A stretch of 32,827 bases of DNA from an uncultured Pelagibacteraceae bacterium (GTDB taxonomy: Bacteria; Pseudomonadota; Alphaproteobacteria; Pelagibacterales; Pelagibacteraceae): NCBI GenBank assembly GCA_902516435.1, contig CABXYF010000002.1:1-32827 (forward strand). The letters run 5' to 3'. The position numbers and the translations under genes are program-made. Shown here in pieces: positions 8,762 to 17,040 of the stretch. How positions within the stretch are numbered: position 1 is the first letter of the stretch; every line of letters starts with the position of its first letter. The notes beneath the pieces were generated by a model. That model searched no databases and was not told where the DNA came from. It worked only from the letters and a program-made list of their open reading frames with translations.

Positions 8762-10074
8762 TTACCAGCAACTGTCATGCCTTCAATCATCATGGTTGGT
8801 GAGTTCGTAGAATATTCAAAATCTAAATCATTTGCTAAAAATATATTTTTAAACATATCCTTAAAATTTCCTGCAATTGTTATTTCACTAACAGGATATT
8901 TAAATTCACCATCCTCAACCAAAAAACCTGTTGCACCTACTGAGTAGTCTCCAGTTACCAAGTTACTTCCATGACCTATAGTTTCAGTAACATAAATACA
9001 TTTTGAATTACTCTTTAACAATTCCTCAAAATTTACTTTTCCATTTTCTAAGTATAAATTTGTAGTTCCTCCTGCTCTTCCATTAGATTTTAAGTTTAAT
9101 TTTTTGCCATTATAGGTGTCTATAAGATAATTTTTTAATATGCCCTGTTCCACCAGATTTAAGGTTTCAGATTTTACTCCCTCTGCATCAAAATTTCGAG
9201 ACCCTAAACCTTTTATAATATCTGGCTTATCAATAATATTTATTCGGTCAGAAAATACCTGTTTATTTATTTTGTCCTTAAGGAATGATGTTCCTCTTGC
9301 AATAGCTGAAGATGATATCGCACCTGCAAAAGCGCTTAAAATATTTTTAGCAATTCTTTTATCAAAAATTATACTTAATTTTTCGCTTCCTATTTTATCT
9401 GGACCAAGTTTTCTTATTGTTTGATGACTTGCTAATTTACCAAGAACTTTTGGATCTTTTATTTCACTAAAAAATCTTTTGCTGGAATATTCATAGTCTC
9501 TCTCCATACTTTTCTCATCTTTAGCAACTGTTACACATGAAGCTGAAAATGATGATTTTTTAAAACTCCCACAAAAGCCATCACTATTTGCTAAAAGATA
9601 ATTTGATTTATTTTCAGTAAAACTAGACTCTGTGTTAATTATTTTTTTATCTTCAGATGCTGTATCTTCTAGCTCTTTTAAATAACTAATTTTTTTTTCA
9701 TTTTCTACATGAGTTTCATCAAATAAATTTAAATTTTTTATGTTTTTTGCTAGTAAATTTTTATCTGGCAACGAATTAAATTCATCCTCTGGTGTATTTT
9801 TTGTAGTTTCAAAACATTTTTCAATAAGATTTTTTAAATTATCATCTAATAAATTTGAGGAAGAAATTGAAGATTTTTTTTTACCTATGTAAGTATCAAT
9901 ACTAAATGCTAAATCATCAGATCTATTAGACTCGTCTAATTTTTTGTTTCTAAAGTTAACAGTTTCTGAAACTCCATGTCCTATTGTAACACTAGTATCA
10001 GTTGCTCCAAGTTTTTTTGCAATATCTAAACAAAAAGAAGCTTTAGCATTTAAAAACTTATGATCTTTAATCAT
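8758..10074 (-). CDS. pmbA: PmbA/TldE, metalloprotease-like subunit
   Basis: The 438-residue protein belongs to the TldD/PmbA family and lacks the HExxxH motif, which marks it as the TldE (PmbA) partner. Family landmarks are RGTSFLKDKI in the middle, GSRNFDAEGVKSETLNLVEQGILKNYLIDTYNGKKL around residues 285-325, and RAGGTTNLYLENG. In Escherichia coli TldD and TldE form a heterodimer that degrades unfolded peptides, processes microcin B17 and destroys the antitoxin CcdA. TldE shapes the chamber while TldD carries the metal. Here the partner tldD sits directly upstream, three bases away, so equimolar expression is expected. Confidence 0.93.
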   Translation of the reverse strand: MIKDHKFLNAKASFCLDIAKKLGATDTSVTIGHGVSETVNFRNKKLDESNRSDDLAFSIDTYIGKKKSSISSSNLLDDNLKNLIEKCFETTKNTPEDEFNSLPDKNLLAKNIKNLNLFDETHVENEKKISYLKELEDTASEDKKIINTESSFTENKSNYLLANSDGFCGSFKKSSFSASCVTVAKDEKSMERDYEYSSKRFFSEIKDPKVLGKLASHQTIRKLGPDKIGSEKLSIIFDKRIAKNILSAFAGAISSSAIARGTSFLKDKINKQVFSDRINIIDKPDIIKGLGSRNFDAEGVKSETLNLVEQGILKNYLIDTYNGKKLNLKSNGRAGGTTNLYLENGKVNFEELLKSNSKCIYVTETIGHGSNLVTGDYSVGATGFLVEDGEFKYPVSEITIAGNFKDMFKNIFLANDLDFEYSTNSPTMMIEGMTVAGK

Positions 10075-10077
10075 TAC

Positions 10078-11490
10078 TTAAAGCTTTGTTCCACCAACTG
10101 TCATCTTATCAATTAGTATGGATGGCTGCGCTACACCGACTGGAACTCCTTGACCTGCTTTTCCACAAGTTCCAATTCCTGGATCCATTTTCATGTCATT
10201 ACCAACCATTGAAACTTCCTTTAAAATTGATGGGCCATCTCCTATTAATGTTGCTCCCTTTATTGGTGAACCAATTTTTCCATCAACAATTTCATAGGCC
10301 TCTGTACAATTAAAAACAAATTTTCCTGAGGTAATATCTACTTGTCCACCCCCAAAGCTAACAGCAAAAATACCTTTATCGACAAATTTGATCATCTCAT
10401 CTTGAGTTTGCTTTCCACTTAACATCATTGTATTTCTCATTCTTGGTAAAACTACATGTCTGTAGTTTTCTCTTCTTCCAGAACCCGTTGACCTCGTATT
10501 CATTAGACGTGCATTCAATCTGTCTTGCATAAAGTTTTTTAAAATTCCATTTTCAATTAAGACAGTTCTTTCGGTTGGAGTACCCTCGTCATCTATTGTG
10601 AGACTACCTCTTCTATTATCTATAGTACCATCATCAACAATTGTGACACCTTCACTTGCAACTTTCTGCCCCATCAGGTTGTGAAATGCTGACGTTTTTT
10701 TTCTGTTAAAATCACCCTCTAGACCATGCCCAATCGCTTCGTGAATTAATATTGCGGGCCAACCTGGTCCTAAAACTACTTTCATTTCACCTGCTGGTGC
10801 GGGTTTGCTTTCTAAATTTACTGAAGCAATTCTAAAAGCTTCTTCACACACACTTTTCCAATTATCATTTTGCAAATAATCGTCATAAGACTGTCTGCCT
10901 CCAATGCCATAAACACCTGTTTCTTTTCTTCCATTTTTTTCAAGCATTACAGAAACATTAAATCTTATTAATGGTCTGATATCTGTAATTGCCTCACCAC
11001 CTGATCTGATTATTTCAATTGACTTATGTTCTCCTAAAAAATTTGCTGTAACCTGCTTTACAGCTCCATCTTTTTTTCTTAAGTACTCATTTACTTTATT
11101 TAAAACTTCAAGCTTTGAATTTAAAGTTTTTTGTTCTATAGGATTTATATCGTTATAAAATTTTTTGTTAGATTTTGGTATTTCATTATTATAAGTACCT
11201 TTAATTGACTTCAGTGTTGACTGAAGGTTTTCTGCTGAGCTTTTTAAAGAGTCTTTTGATATTTCGTTTGAATAGGAGTAAGCAACTACCTCGTCAGATA
11301 CTGCTCTAAATCCAAAACCTAAATCAGAACTATAGTTTGAGCTCTTAATCTTATTATCGTCTAAAACGATTGACTCTGACTTTGAGTCCTCCAAATATAG
11401 CTCTCCATCATCACAGTTTTTTAAAGTGTCTGACACAATATTTTCTGCATCTTTTCTTGCTAAGTCAGATTTATCAAAGAAATTACTCAT
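10078..11490 (-). CDS. tldD: TldD, metalloprotease catalytic subunit
   Basis: The 470-residue protein is full-length TldD. The HEAIGH motif gives H250, E251 and H255 of the HExxxH metal site, and C442 in GTCGKAGQGVPVG is the expected third metal ligand. Other family marks are GEGTP-like DDEGTPTERTVLIENGILKNFMQDRLNARL and RMRNT. With PmbA/TldE it forms a cytoplasmic peptidase that digests small unstructured peptides through a narrow access channel. It is the first gene of the operon tldD-pmbA-flavoprotein and lies divergent from the DCC gene across 85 bases. No microcin or RiPP precursor is visible nearby, so a housekeeping role is likely. Confidence 0.96.
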   Translation of the reverse strand: MSNFFDKSDLARKDAENIVSDTLKNCDDGELYLEDSKSESIVLDDNKIKSSNYSSDLGFGFRAVSDEVVAYSYSNEISKDSLKSSAENLQSTLKSIKGTYNNEIPKSNKKFYNDINPIEQKTLNSKLEVLNKVNEYLRKKDGAVKQVTANFLGEHKSIEIIRSGGEAITDIRPLIRFNVSVMLEKNGRKETGVYGIGGRQSYDDYLQNDNWKSVCEEAFRIASVNLESKPAPAGEMKVVLGPGWPAILIHEAIGHGLEGDFNRKKTSAFHNLMGQKVASEGVTIVDDGTIDNRRGSLTIDDEGTPTERTVLIENGILKNFMQDRLNARLMNTRSTGSGRRENYRHVVLPRMRNTMMLSGKQTQDEMIKFVDKGIFAVSFGGGQVDITSGKFVFNCTEAYEIVDGKIGSPIKGATLIGDGPSILKEVSMVGNDMKMDPGIGTCGKAGQGVPVGVAQPSILIDKMTVGGTKL

Positions 11491-11575
11491 AAGGATTACA
11501 TAATGGTTTATTTTCTCTTTTCAACTGCTCTTTTTACACATGTACAAAATTCGTTAAAAAGATAACTATTAAAAT

Positions 11576-11923
11576 ATGAAAGTATATTTCAACAATTCAT
11601 GTAAAATTTGTAGATCTGAAATAAATTTATATAAAAAAGAAAAAATAGAAGAAATAGATTGGGTAGATATCACCAACAATGATCAAGCAGAAAAAGAGAC
11701 TAATAAAAATGATAAGGAGCTTTTGAGGAGATTACATGTAAAAGATGATGACAAGGTTTTAGAAGGAGCTGAAGCCTTTTTATATGTTTGGAAGAAAATA
11801 CCTAAATATAGATTTTTATATAAATTTTTTAAGCTTCCAATAATTTTTACGATTTTTGATTATGGATACGAAATAATCGCTTACTTTTTGTATCTTAAAA
11901 ATAAAAAACAATTAAAAAACTAA
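11576..11923 (+). CDS. DCC family thiol-disulfide oxidoreductase-like protein (DUF393)
   Basis: The 115-residue protein begins MKVYFNNSCKICRSEINLYKK, with C9-x-x-C12 in a thioredoxin-like setting. This corresponds to the YDGxCxxC start of DCC-family proteins. The domain continues with WVDITN and an EGAEAFLYVWKKIPKYRFLYKFFKLP segment, which is the usual later conserved block. The family is assumed to act in disulfide exchange, though its partners are unknown. There is no signal peptide; the C-terminal part is hydrophobic and could lie on the membrane. Its TAA overlaps the stop of the convergent gene by four bases (CTAA). Confidence 0.85.
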   Translation: MKVYFNNSCKICRSEINLYKKEKIEEIDWVDITNNDQAEKETNKNDKELLRRLHVKDDDKVLEGAEAFLYVWKKIPKYRFLYKFFKLPIIFTIFDYGYEIIAYFLYLKNKKQLKN

Positions 11924-12213
11924 GCTAAAAAAAATATCATAATTTCACTTAGCAAAGACATTGAAAGCATAAACATTATTAAGACAATTGAATACATCAA
12001 CGTTATTATTCTATTTCTTTTTCTTCTTAATTTAACAAACTCTTTATCATCTAAATCAGAGAAATCTCTAAGTCCAATTACAGGATAGTCATAACTCCAT
12101 CTCCAAGTTGACTGACCTAATCTTGGATCCAAACTGTTAAAATATCTTATCCATGAAAGAACGTAACTTAAGATTATAAACAGAGTGACCATTAAAATTA
12201 TTCCAAGAAGCAT
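11920..12213 (-). CDS. Small two-helix membrane protein, unknown function
   Basis: The 97-residue protein has one hydrophobic helix at about residues 2-22 and a second at about 70-95. They flank a polar loop with SLDPRLGQSTWRWSYDYPVIGLRDFSDLDDKEFVKLRRKRNR. The Trp/Tyr-rich WRWSYDYP stretch and the basic KLRRKRNR before the second helix are the only notable features. I do not recognise a family. It is the last gene of the minus-strand series DapA-like, Cfa-like, coiled-coil, separated by about 30 bases from the coiled-coil gene, so it probably belongs to that operon. Confidence 0.65.
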   Translation of the reverse strand: MLLGIILMVTLFIILSYVLSWIRYFNSLDPRLGQSTWRWSYDYPVIGLRDFSDLDDKEFVKLRRKRNRIITLMYSIVLIMFMLSMSLLSEIMIFFLA

Positions 12214-12243
12214 TGTGGTTATTAATTTATTTGTTTAAGCATA

Positions 12244-13419
12244 TTAATTGGGATTTTTAGGTCTTTTTCTAGCTATTAGATGAGTTAAGGAGTCTACCAT
12301 AATGTCTGATGCCTTAAAAATTTCATTATTTTTAAATTCATGAGAAATGTTTTTTTCAGGATTTGTTTTGTCTTCAATCACTATACCTTCGTCTGGTGAA
12401 TTATTTTTAATGTATATTAATAATAGCCATTCATCATCTGCTGCTTCATCCCATTTAATAAATATTTCACCTGTCTCAAATCTTCTATCGATACATCTAA
12501 AAATTGACATATGTCTTGATATGTATCTTTTATTTAATTGAAAAACTAAACTACTCGCACTTCTAAAAAAACTTTCCAAAGAAAATTCAATTTTTTGTCT
12601 TGCAATTGTATAATCTTTTTCTTTTTTTAGAAGTGTTTCTCTATCTTCATCTCCTTGAATTTTTACTCCTAGAGCCTCTACTCTTTCTCTAATTTTTTGG
12701 TCCCTTATAATTCGATATTTTTCTTTTAATTTTTCTATTCTATGTTGGAGGCCAGCGTAATCTTCCCTTTTTTCTTTTAAGGAAATTTTTTCAAGTTTTT
12801 CTAATTCTTTAACTTCTCTAACCCTAAATTTTTCAATTTGTTTATCTAATCTTAATTTTTGTAAAAATTGTTTTTGTTTCTCAGCCTGTTCAATTCTTAT
12901 TAGTGCTTGTTCTTTTCGTAAAAATAATTTTATGTCTTTTGTTCTCTGTTTTTCAATTTTTATTTCTTCTTTTAATGCCAGTTCTTTTAATTTAAATTTT
13001 AAATCCTCTTCTTTTTGTCTTTCTTCTACTCTCTTAATTTTTTGTAATCTTTCATTTTCTTGTTTTTCTAATTTTATTCTTCGGGCTTCATCTTTTTTAA
13101 TTACTCTGTACTGATCAATAGTATTAGCAATTTTGTCGAAAAAACCTTGGATATATTTTTCTAAATTTAAATTTAGTTTTATTTTAAATTCAGGCTTAAG
13201 CGAATTTTGAAAGTTGATTAGTTTTAAAATAAAACTATCATTTTTTTTTACTTTAGAAATGGAGATTTTTTTATTTTTTTTATAACTTTTAACTTTATTT
13301 TTTTTAAATTTATTTTTTGTTTTAGTTTTATTCTTTTTAAATTTTTTTCTAAAAGTTCTATTTTTTCTATTATTTTTAATTTTAACTTTTTTTTTAGTTT
13401 TTTTAGATTTTTTTTTCAT
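12244..13419 (-). CDS. Lys-rich coiled-coil protein with a C-terminal globular domain, unknown function
   Basis: I prefer the ATG at 13419 (391 residues); a TTG at 13443 would add eight residues just after the cfa stop. Three parts are visible. The first 60 or so residues are almost all Lys, Asn, Arg and Ser, so very basic and disordered. About residues 90-270 are an unbroken charged helix with heptad-like Leu/Ile spacing and many Glu/Lys/Arg, predicting a long coiled coil. The last 110 residues look folded, with SLESFFRSASSLVFQLNKRY, a Cys in FRCIDRRF, and a hydrophobic EWLLLIYIKNNS strand. There is no signal peptide or membrane helix. It could be a structural or nucleic-acid- or membrane-surface-binding protein. 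The gene follows cfa closely, so co-expression is likely. Confidence 0.75.
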   Translation of the reverse strand: MKKKSKKTKKKVKIKNNRKNRTFRKKFKKNKTKTKNKFKKNKVKSYKKNKKISISKVKKNDSFILKLINFQNSLKPEFKIKLNLNLEKYIQGFFDKIANTIDQYRVIKKDEARRIKLEKQENERLQKIKRVEERQKEEDLKFKLKELALKEEIKIEKQRTKDIKLFLRKEQALIRIEQAEKQKQFLQKLRLDKQIEKFRVREVKELEKLEKISLKEKREDYAGLQHRIEKLKEKYRIIRDQKIRERVEALGVKIQGDEDRETLLKKEKDYTIARQKIEFSLESFFRSASSLVFQLNKRYISRHMSIFRCIDRRFETGEIFIKWDEAADDEWLLLIYIKNNSPDEGIVIEDKTNPEKNISHEFKNNEIFKASDIMVDSLTHLIARKRPKNPN

Positions 13420-13447
13420 TTCAAGGAGATTTATATCTATCAATAAT

Positions 13448-14638
13448 TTATTGATAAATATAGTCTCTTGTAACTGGAGTAGATCTATAATTTTTTGTTA
13501 GTTGAAATTGATAAACCACTTGATCACCCCATTTAAATGCCATCTCGCAACCTGCTAAATAAAATTCCCACATCCTAAAAAATCTTTCATCAAACATTTG
13601 AACAATTTTTTCCTTATTTTTGATACAGTTTTCTTTCCAGTTTCTTAAAGTATGAGTGTAATGTAATCGCAAAACTTCAATATCTGCAATTATCAAACCT
13701 GCATTTTCAATTGGTGTAGTAACCTCGCTTAAACTTGGTGTATATCCACCTGGAAAAATGTATTTAGTTATCCAGGGATGTGGGTCTCGTGGTGGATTAA
13801 CTGATCCGATTGTATGAATTAATGAAACCCCGTCATCTTTTAATAGTTTTTCAATTTGTGAGAAAAATTTCTGGTAAAATTTTCTTCCTACATGCTCAAA
13901 CATCCCAACACTCACAATTCTATCAAACTTCTCATCAAGTTCTCTGTAATCCATTAATTTGAAATTGAGTTGATTTTCTAGATTAAGCTCTTTTGCTTTT
14001 TTTTTACAATAATTAAATTGATTTTCAGATAATGTTATTCCAGTCACCTCACAATTAGCACTTTTGGCTATATCAATTGCTAGTGATCCCCATCCACAAC
14101 CAATATCTAAAACTTTTTGATTTGGCTTAATGTTCAATTTTTTTATTATATGTTTTATTTTATTATTTTGAGCATCCTCTAATGTATCATCTTCATTTTT
14201 AAAATAAGCACATGAATATTGTTTTTTTGGATCTAAAAATAAATCATATAAATCGTCAGAAATATCATAATGATGAGAAACATTCATTTTTGATTTTTTT
14301 ATAAAATTAAAATTTGTTAAGTATCTGTAAGATCCTCTTATCCTGTTAATTATATAACTAAAAAAATTAAGATGTCCTCTTCCAAAATTCATTAAAGCAA
14401 GATCTAAAAAATCTGACAGACTGCCGTTCTCTATTACGATTTCACCATCTGTGTAAGCTTCCCCAAAATATAGATCTGGATGAAATAATAATTTATAATG
14501 AAGATTCTTATTTAAAATTTTAACAGTTATTGGATTATTATTTTTTGGATTTCCAATAATATAACTTTTTAAATTTGCATCAATTAATATGAACCCATCT
14601 TTTTTAAAAACACTATTTAAGAATCTTGCTAGTTGCAT
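13448..14638 (-). CDS. cfa: Cyclopropane-fatty-acyl-phospholipid synthase family methyltransferase
   Basis: The 396-residue protein matches the Cfa family in length and order. The N-terminal lipid-binding part contains LFHPDLYFGEAYTDGEIVIENGS. Next comes HYDISDDLYDLFLDPKKQYSCAYF (123-146) with the conserved SCAYF, then the SAM-binding VLDIGCGWGSLA (176-187). The enzyme uses S-adenosylmethionine to methylate double bonds of phospholipid acyl chains at the membrane surface, forming cyclopropane rings; relatives methylate other lipids, so the exact product is not certain. It starts one base after the DapA-like gene and is followed by the coiled-coil gene, as part of one operon. Confidence 0.9.
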   Translation of the reverse strand: MQLARFLNSVFKKDGFILIDANLKSYIIGNPKNNNPITVKILNKNLHYKLLFHPDLYFGEAYTDGEIVIENGSLSDFLDLALMNFGRGHLNFFSYIINRIRGSYRYLTNFNFIKKSKMNVSHHYDISDDLYDLFLDPKKQYSCAYFKNEDDTLEDAQNNKIKHIIKKLNIKPNQKVLDIGCGWGSLAIDIAKSANCEVTGITLSENQFNYCKKKAKELNLENQLNFKLMDYRELDEKFDRIVSVGMFEHVGRKFYQKFFSQIEKLLKDDGVSLIHTIGSVNPPRDPHPWITKYIFPGGYTPSLSEVTTPIENAGLIIADIEVLRLHYTHTLRNWKENCIKNKEKIVQMFDERFFRMWEFYLAGCEMAFKWGDQVVYQFQLTKNYRSTPVTRDYIYQ

Positions 14639-14639
14639 A

Positions 14640-15524
14640 TTAGGCCGCCAAGGATACTTTAGTTGAAAAATTTAAGTTTTCTAACTTAAAATATAGTTCT
14701 TCTGCTTCTTTAGAATTTAAAATACTTAAGGGAGGTAGTAAATTTTGATAAGACAGATTGTTTTTTCCAAAATATGTGTGTAGTCCAGATATTAAATTAT
14801 ACTTTTCAAACGTTTCTCTAACATCACACAATTTTTTATTCGCTTTTTGCTCATTTCCATTTTGAAAATCGTCATATACTTCTCTTGCTAATTCTGATGT
14901 AGCATTACAAGTTGCAGTAATTATACCTGAACATCCTATCTCCAAACCTTTCAATAGCTTAGTCTCTGATCCAGGCAAGATAGAGAAATTATCTATTTTT
15001 AAGTTTTCATATAAATTAAATGAACTGTCTTTAACTCCAACAATATTATTTGGGTACATTGATGCTAGTTTTTCAACACACTTAATACTGAATTTGTATC
15101 CACATAATTTTTCAAAATTATAAAGAATTATTTCGCTGTCAGGAATCGCATCAGTTATTTTACTGTAAAATTCTATTACCTCTTTATCACTATATTTATA
15201 ATAAGCTGGAGGCATAATTAGAAATTTTTTAAAATTTAATGTTCTTGCTACTCTCATTAAATTAATAGTTTCACCTAATGAATTTAAGCCTGTTCCAATT
15301 ATAAATTTTTCTTTGTATTTGCTTAAAGCTAGATTATTTAAGAGGTTTATTTTTTCAAAAATAGGGATTAACTGAGCCTGACCAGTGCTACCAAGAATTG
15401 CCACCCCATGACAGCCATGGTCAATGATCATTTCTGCGTGTTGTATCGTTTTCCTAATATTGAGTGTCAAATCGTTGTTTAAAATTGACATTGAGGCAGC
15501 ATATATCCCATTAATTTTGCTCAT
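14640..15524 (-). CDS. DapA/N-acetylneuraminate-lyase family aldolase (class I, Schiff-base)
   Basis: The 294-residue protein is a TIM-barrel aldolase of the DHDPS/NAL family. Schiff-base Lys is K165 in VGVKDSS, the barrel Tyr is Y135 in ILYNF, and the pyruvate carboxylate loop is GSTGQA (45-50) instead of the GTTGE of true DapA. That change, and the absence of other lysine-pathway genes nearby, suggest a different pyruvate-dependent aldolase or lyase rather than dihydrodipicolinate synthase. GSETKLLKGLEIGCSGIITATCN follows as expected. The substrate cannot be named. It is the first gene of the operon with cfa and diverges from the GT9 gene. Confidence 0.85.
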   Translation of the reverse strand: MSKINGIYAASMSILNNDLTLNIRKTIQHAEMIIDHGCHGVAILGSTGQAQLIPIFEKINLLNNLALSKYKEKFIIGTGLNSLGETINLMRVARTLNFKKFLIMPPAYYKYSDKEVIEFYSKITDAIPDSEIILYNFEKLCGYKFSIKCVEKLASMYPNNIVGVKDSSFNLYENLKIDNFSILPGSETKLLKGLEIGCSGIITATCNATSELAREVYDDFQNGNEQKANKKLCDVRETFEKYNLISGLHTYFGKNNLSYQNLLPPLSILNSKEAEELYFKLENLNFSTKVSLAA

Positions 15525-15573
15525 ATTGAAAATTTATATAAAAAAACCAATTAGTAAAGTTTATAAATTAATA

Positions 15574-16524
15574 ATGAAAATATTGGCGATTCAAAATAAA
15601 ATGGGCATTGGAGATACAGTAATTTTCCTTCCATTTATAAAGGCAATATCAAATAAATTCGGTTGCCCTATAAGTTTGCTTGTAAAAGAAAGCTCTAAAG
15701 CTGATCAATATTTAAAGGAAACAAATTACATTGATCAAATTATAAACTTGAAAAAAAACGATAAAAACGAGGGAATTTTGGGTTCAATAAAATTAGCAAC
15801 AAAATTACGTGAGCAAAATTTCGGAAAAGTTTTCATTTTTAATTCTTCTTTAAGGTTTAATTTAGTTTCTAAATTAGCAGGTATTAAACAAATTTATCAA
15901 TATCCACTTTTTAAAAAAAAAGAACAACACATTATTGAAGCTGCAAAAAGTTTAATTAAAAAAAACTTAAATATTGAAGTTAATGAAAATCCTGAAATCT
16001 ATATAAATGAAACATTGGTAAAATTGTCTTACAAAAAATTAAATATAAAAAATGATGAGCTAAATATTCTACTTGGTACAGGAGGCTCTGGACCAACAAA
16101 AAGAATCCCAGCTAAAACTTTTTTAATATTTATGGAAAAAATATGTGAAGTTAGAAAATGTCGATTTTATATTGCTACTGGTCAAAATGTAGATGAGCAA
16201 AAAATTTTGAAAGAGATTTTAGACTCAAAGTTTAAAGATCAATGTGTTGCGTTAGATAATCATACTATAAACGAAACTTTACCAATAATAAAAAATTGTA
16301 AAATATCAGTTTGTAATGATACAGGTTTTGCGCACTTGTCGTCAGCTCTAGGCATTAAAACAATTACTCTTATGGCAGATACACCTTTAATATACGGTTC
16401 TTACTCTACAAATATGTATCCTATAATACCTGATGGCGTACAATATGTAACTCATAACACACTGGGTAAAGATAAAATAAACCCTGAAAAAATATTTAAT
16501 AAATTTATGTCAATATTATCTTAG
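15574..16524 (+). CDS. Glycosyltransferase family 9 (heptosyltransferase-like)
   Basis: I place the start at the ATG at 15574 (316 residues), which gives the usual GT9 opening MKILAIQNKMGIGDTVIFLPFIKAI; a longer frame upstream would run into the divergent aldolase gene. The C-terminal nucleotide-sugar domain has LGTGGSGPTKRIPAKTF at about residues 170 on and SVCNDTGFAHLSSALGIKTI, corresponding to the SNDSGxxHLAAALG motif. GT9 enzymes add heptose or related sugars to lipopolysaccharide core on the cytoplasmic side of the inner membrane. The acceptor is unknown. It is alone in its direction and shares its stop (TTAG) with the convergent J-protein gene. Confidence 0.9.
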   Translation: MKILAIQNKMGIGDTVIFLPFIKAISNKFGCPISLLVKESSKADQYLKETNYIDQIINLKKNDKNEGILGSIKLATKLREQNFGKVFIFNSSLRFNLVSKLAGIKQIYQYPLFKKKEQHIIEAAKSLIKKNLNIEVNENPEIYINETLVKLSYKKLNIKNDELNILLGTGGSGPTKRIPAKTFLIFMEKICEVRKCRFYIATGQNVDEQKILKEILDSKFKDQCVALDNHTINETLPIIKNCKISVCNDTGFAHLSSALGIKTITLMADTPLIYGSYSTNMYPIIPDGVQYVTHNTLGKDKINPEKIFNKFMSILS

Positions 16525-17024
16525 GAAATATCTTGAAGGACAATTTCTTTAGCTTCATTCACTATAGTTGATAATCTTGAAGTCTCAGGAGAAATATCGG
16601 GATGAATTTTTTTTTGAATTTTTAAATAAGCTTTATTAACAGCTTCCTTTGTAGGTTTCTTAGTAATATCTAAATTTAATATTTTATAAGCTTCTGAAAC
16701 AGATAATGTAGAAGAATTATTGCCAGGAGATTGGTTAAAGGAGAATCTTCCAGAATTTCTTAAAGTTTTAATAAGTCTATAAAGGGACACTAGTTGAATT
16801 ATAGACAAGCCCTTGAGTTTCACTAACGCGAGACCTGCTAAAGTTAAGGGTAATGTTAATAAAAACTTTCCTCCTATTGCAAACAAAATTGCAAAAATTA
16901 CCAATATTATAATAGTAAGTAGCCTTAGCCCTCTTGACATTTTGTTTAGAGCGGCATTAGAAAACCATCTTAATAAAAAATATAAAATAACTAAAATTAA
17001 CAGTGTATAAATTATAATATTCAT
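16521..17024 (-). CDS. Membrane-anchored J-domain protein (Tim14/Pam18-like, TimB-type)
   Basis: The 167-residue protein has an N-terminal helix at residues 2-20, hydrophobic stretches at about 35-70, and a C-terminal J domain starting SVSEAYKILNLD (109-120) with HPD at 141-143, then INEAKE-like IVNEAKEIVL. This architecture, membrane anchor first and a short J domain with minimal tail, is that of alphaproteobacterial TimB and mitochondrial Pam18/Tim14, rather than of DnaJ. The J domain would stimulate DnaK at the cytoplasmic side of the inner membrane; the client is unknown. It converges on the GT9 gene with a 4-base overlap and diverges from the oligopeptidase by 16 bases. Confidence 0.85.
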   Translation of the reverse strand: MNIIIYTLLILVILYFLLRWFSNAALNKMSRGLRLLTIIILVIFAILFAIGGKFLLTLPLTLAGLALVKLKGLSIIQLVSLYRLIKTLRNSGRFSFNQSPGNNSSTLSVSEAYKILNLDITKKPTKEAVNKAYLKIQKKIHPDISPETSRLSTIVNEAKEIVLQDIS

Positions 17025-17040
17025 ATATTTCCTTATCTAA

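Noticed and set aside
9140-9424. Plus-strand ORF inside pmbA
   Set aside because: It is antisense to a well-conserved TldE coding region, has no family resemblance and no ribosome binding site.
10078-11490. TldD/TldE as part of a RiPP or microcin maturation cluster
   Set aside because: No precursor peptide, cyclodehydratase or exporter is nearby; the pair is common as a housekeeping peptidase.
13240-13420. Poly-T tracts as phase-variable switches
   Set aside because: Homopolymer runs of this length occur throughout this AT-rich window, so they are only a weak hint; mentioned within the coiled-coil finding.
13419-13443. TTG start of the coiled-coil gene at 13443
   Set aside because: It adds eight residues but neither start has a Shine-Dalgarno sequence, and the ATG at 13419 gives the natural basic N-terminus; kept only as an alternative.
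15424-15573. N-terminal extension of the GT9 protein
   Set aside because: It would overlap the divergent aldolase gene and precedes the typical MKILAIQNKMGIGDTV start.
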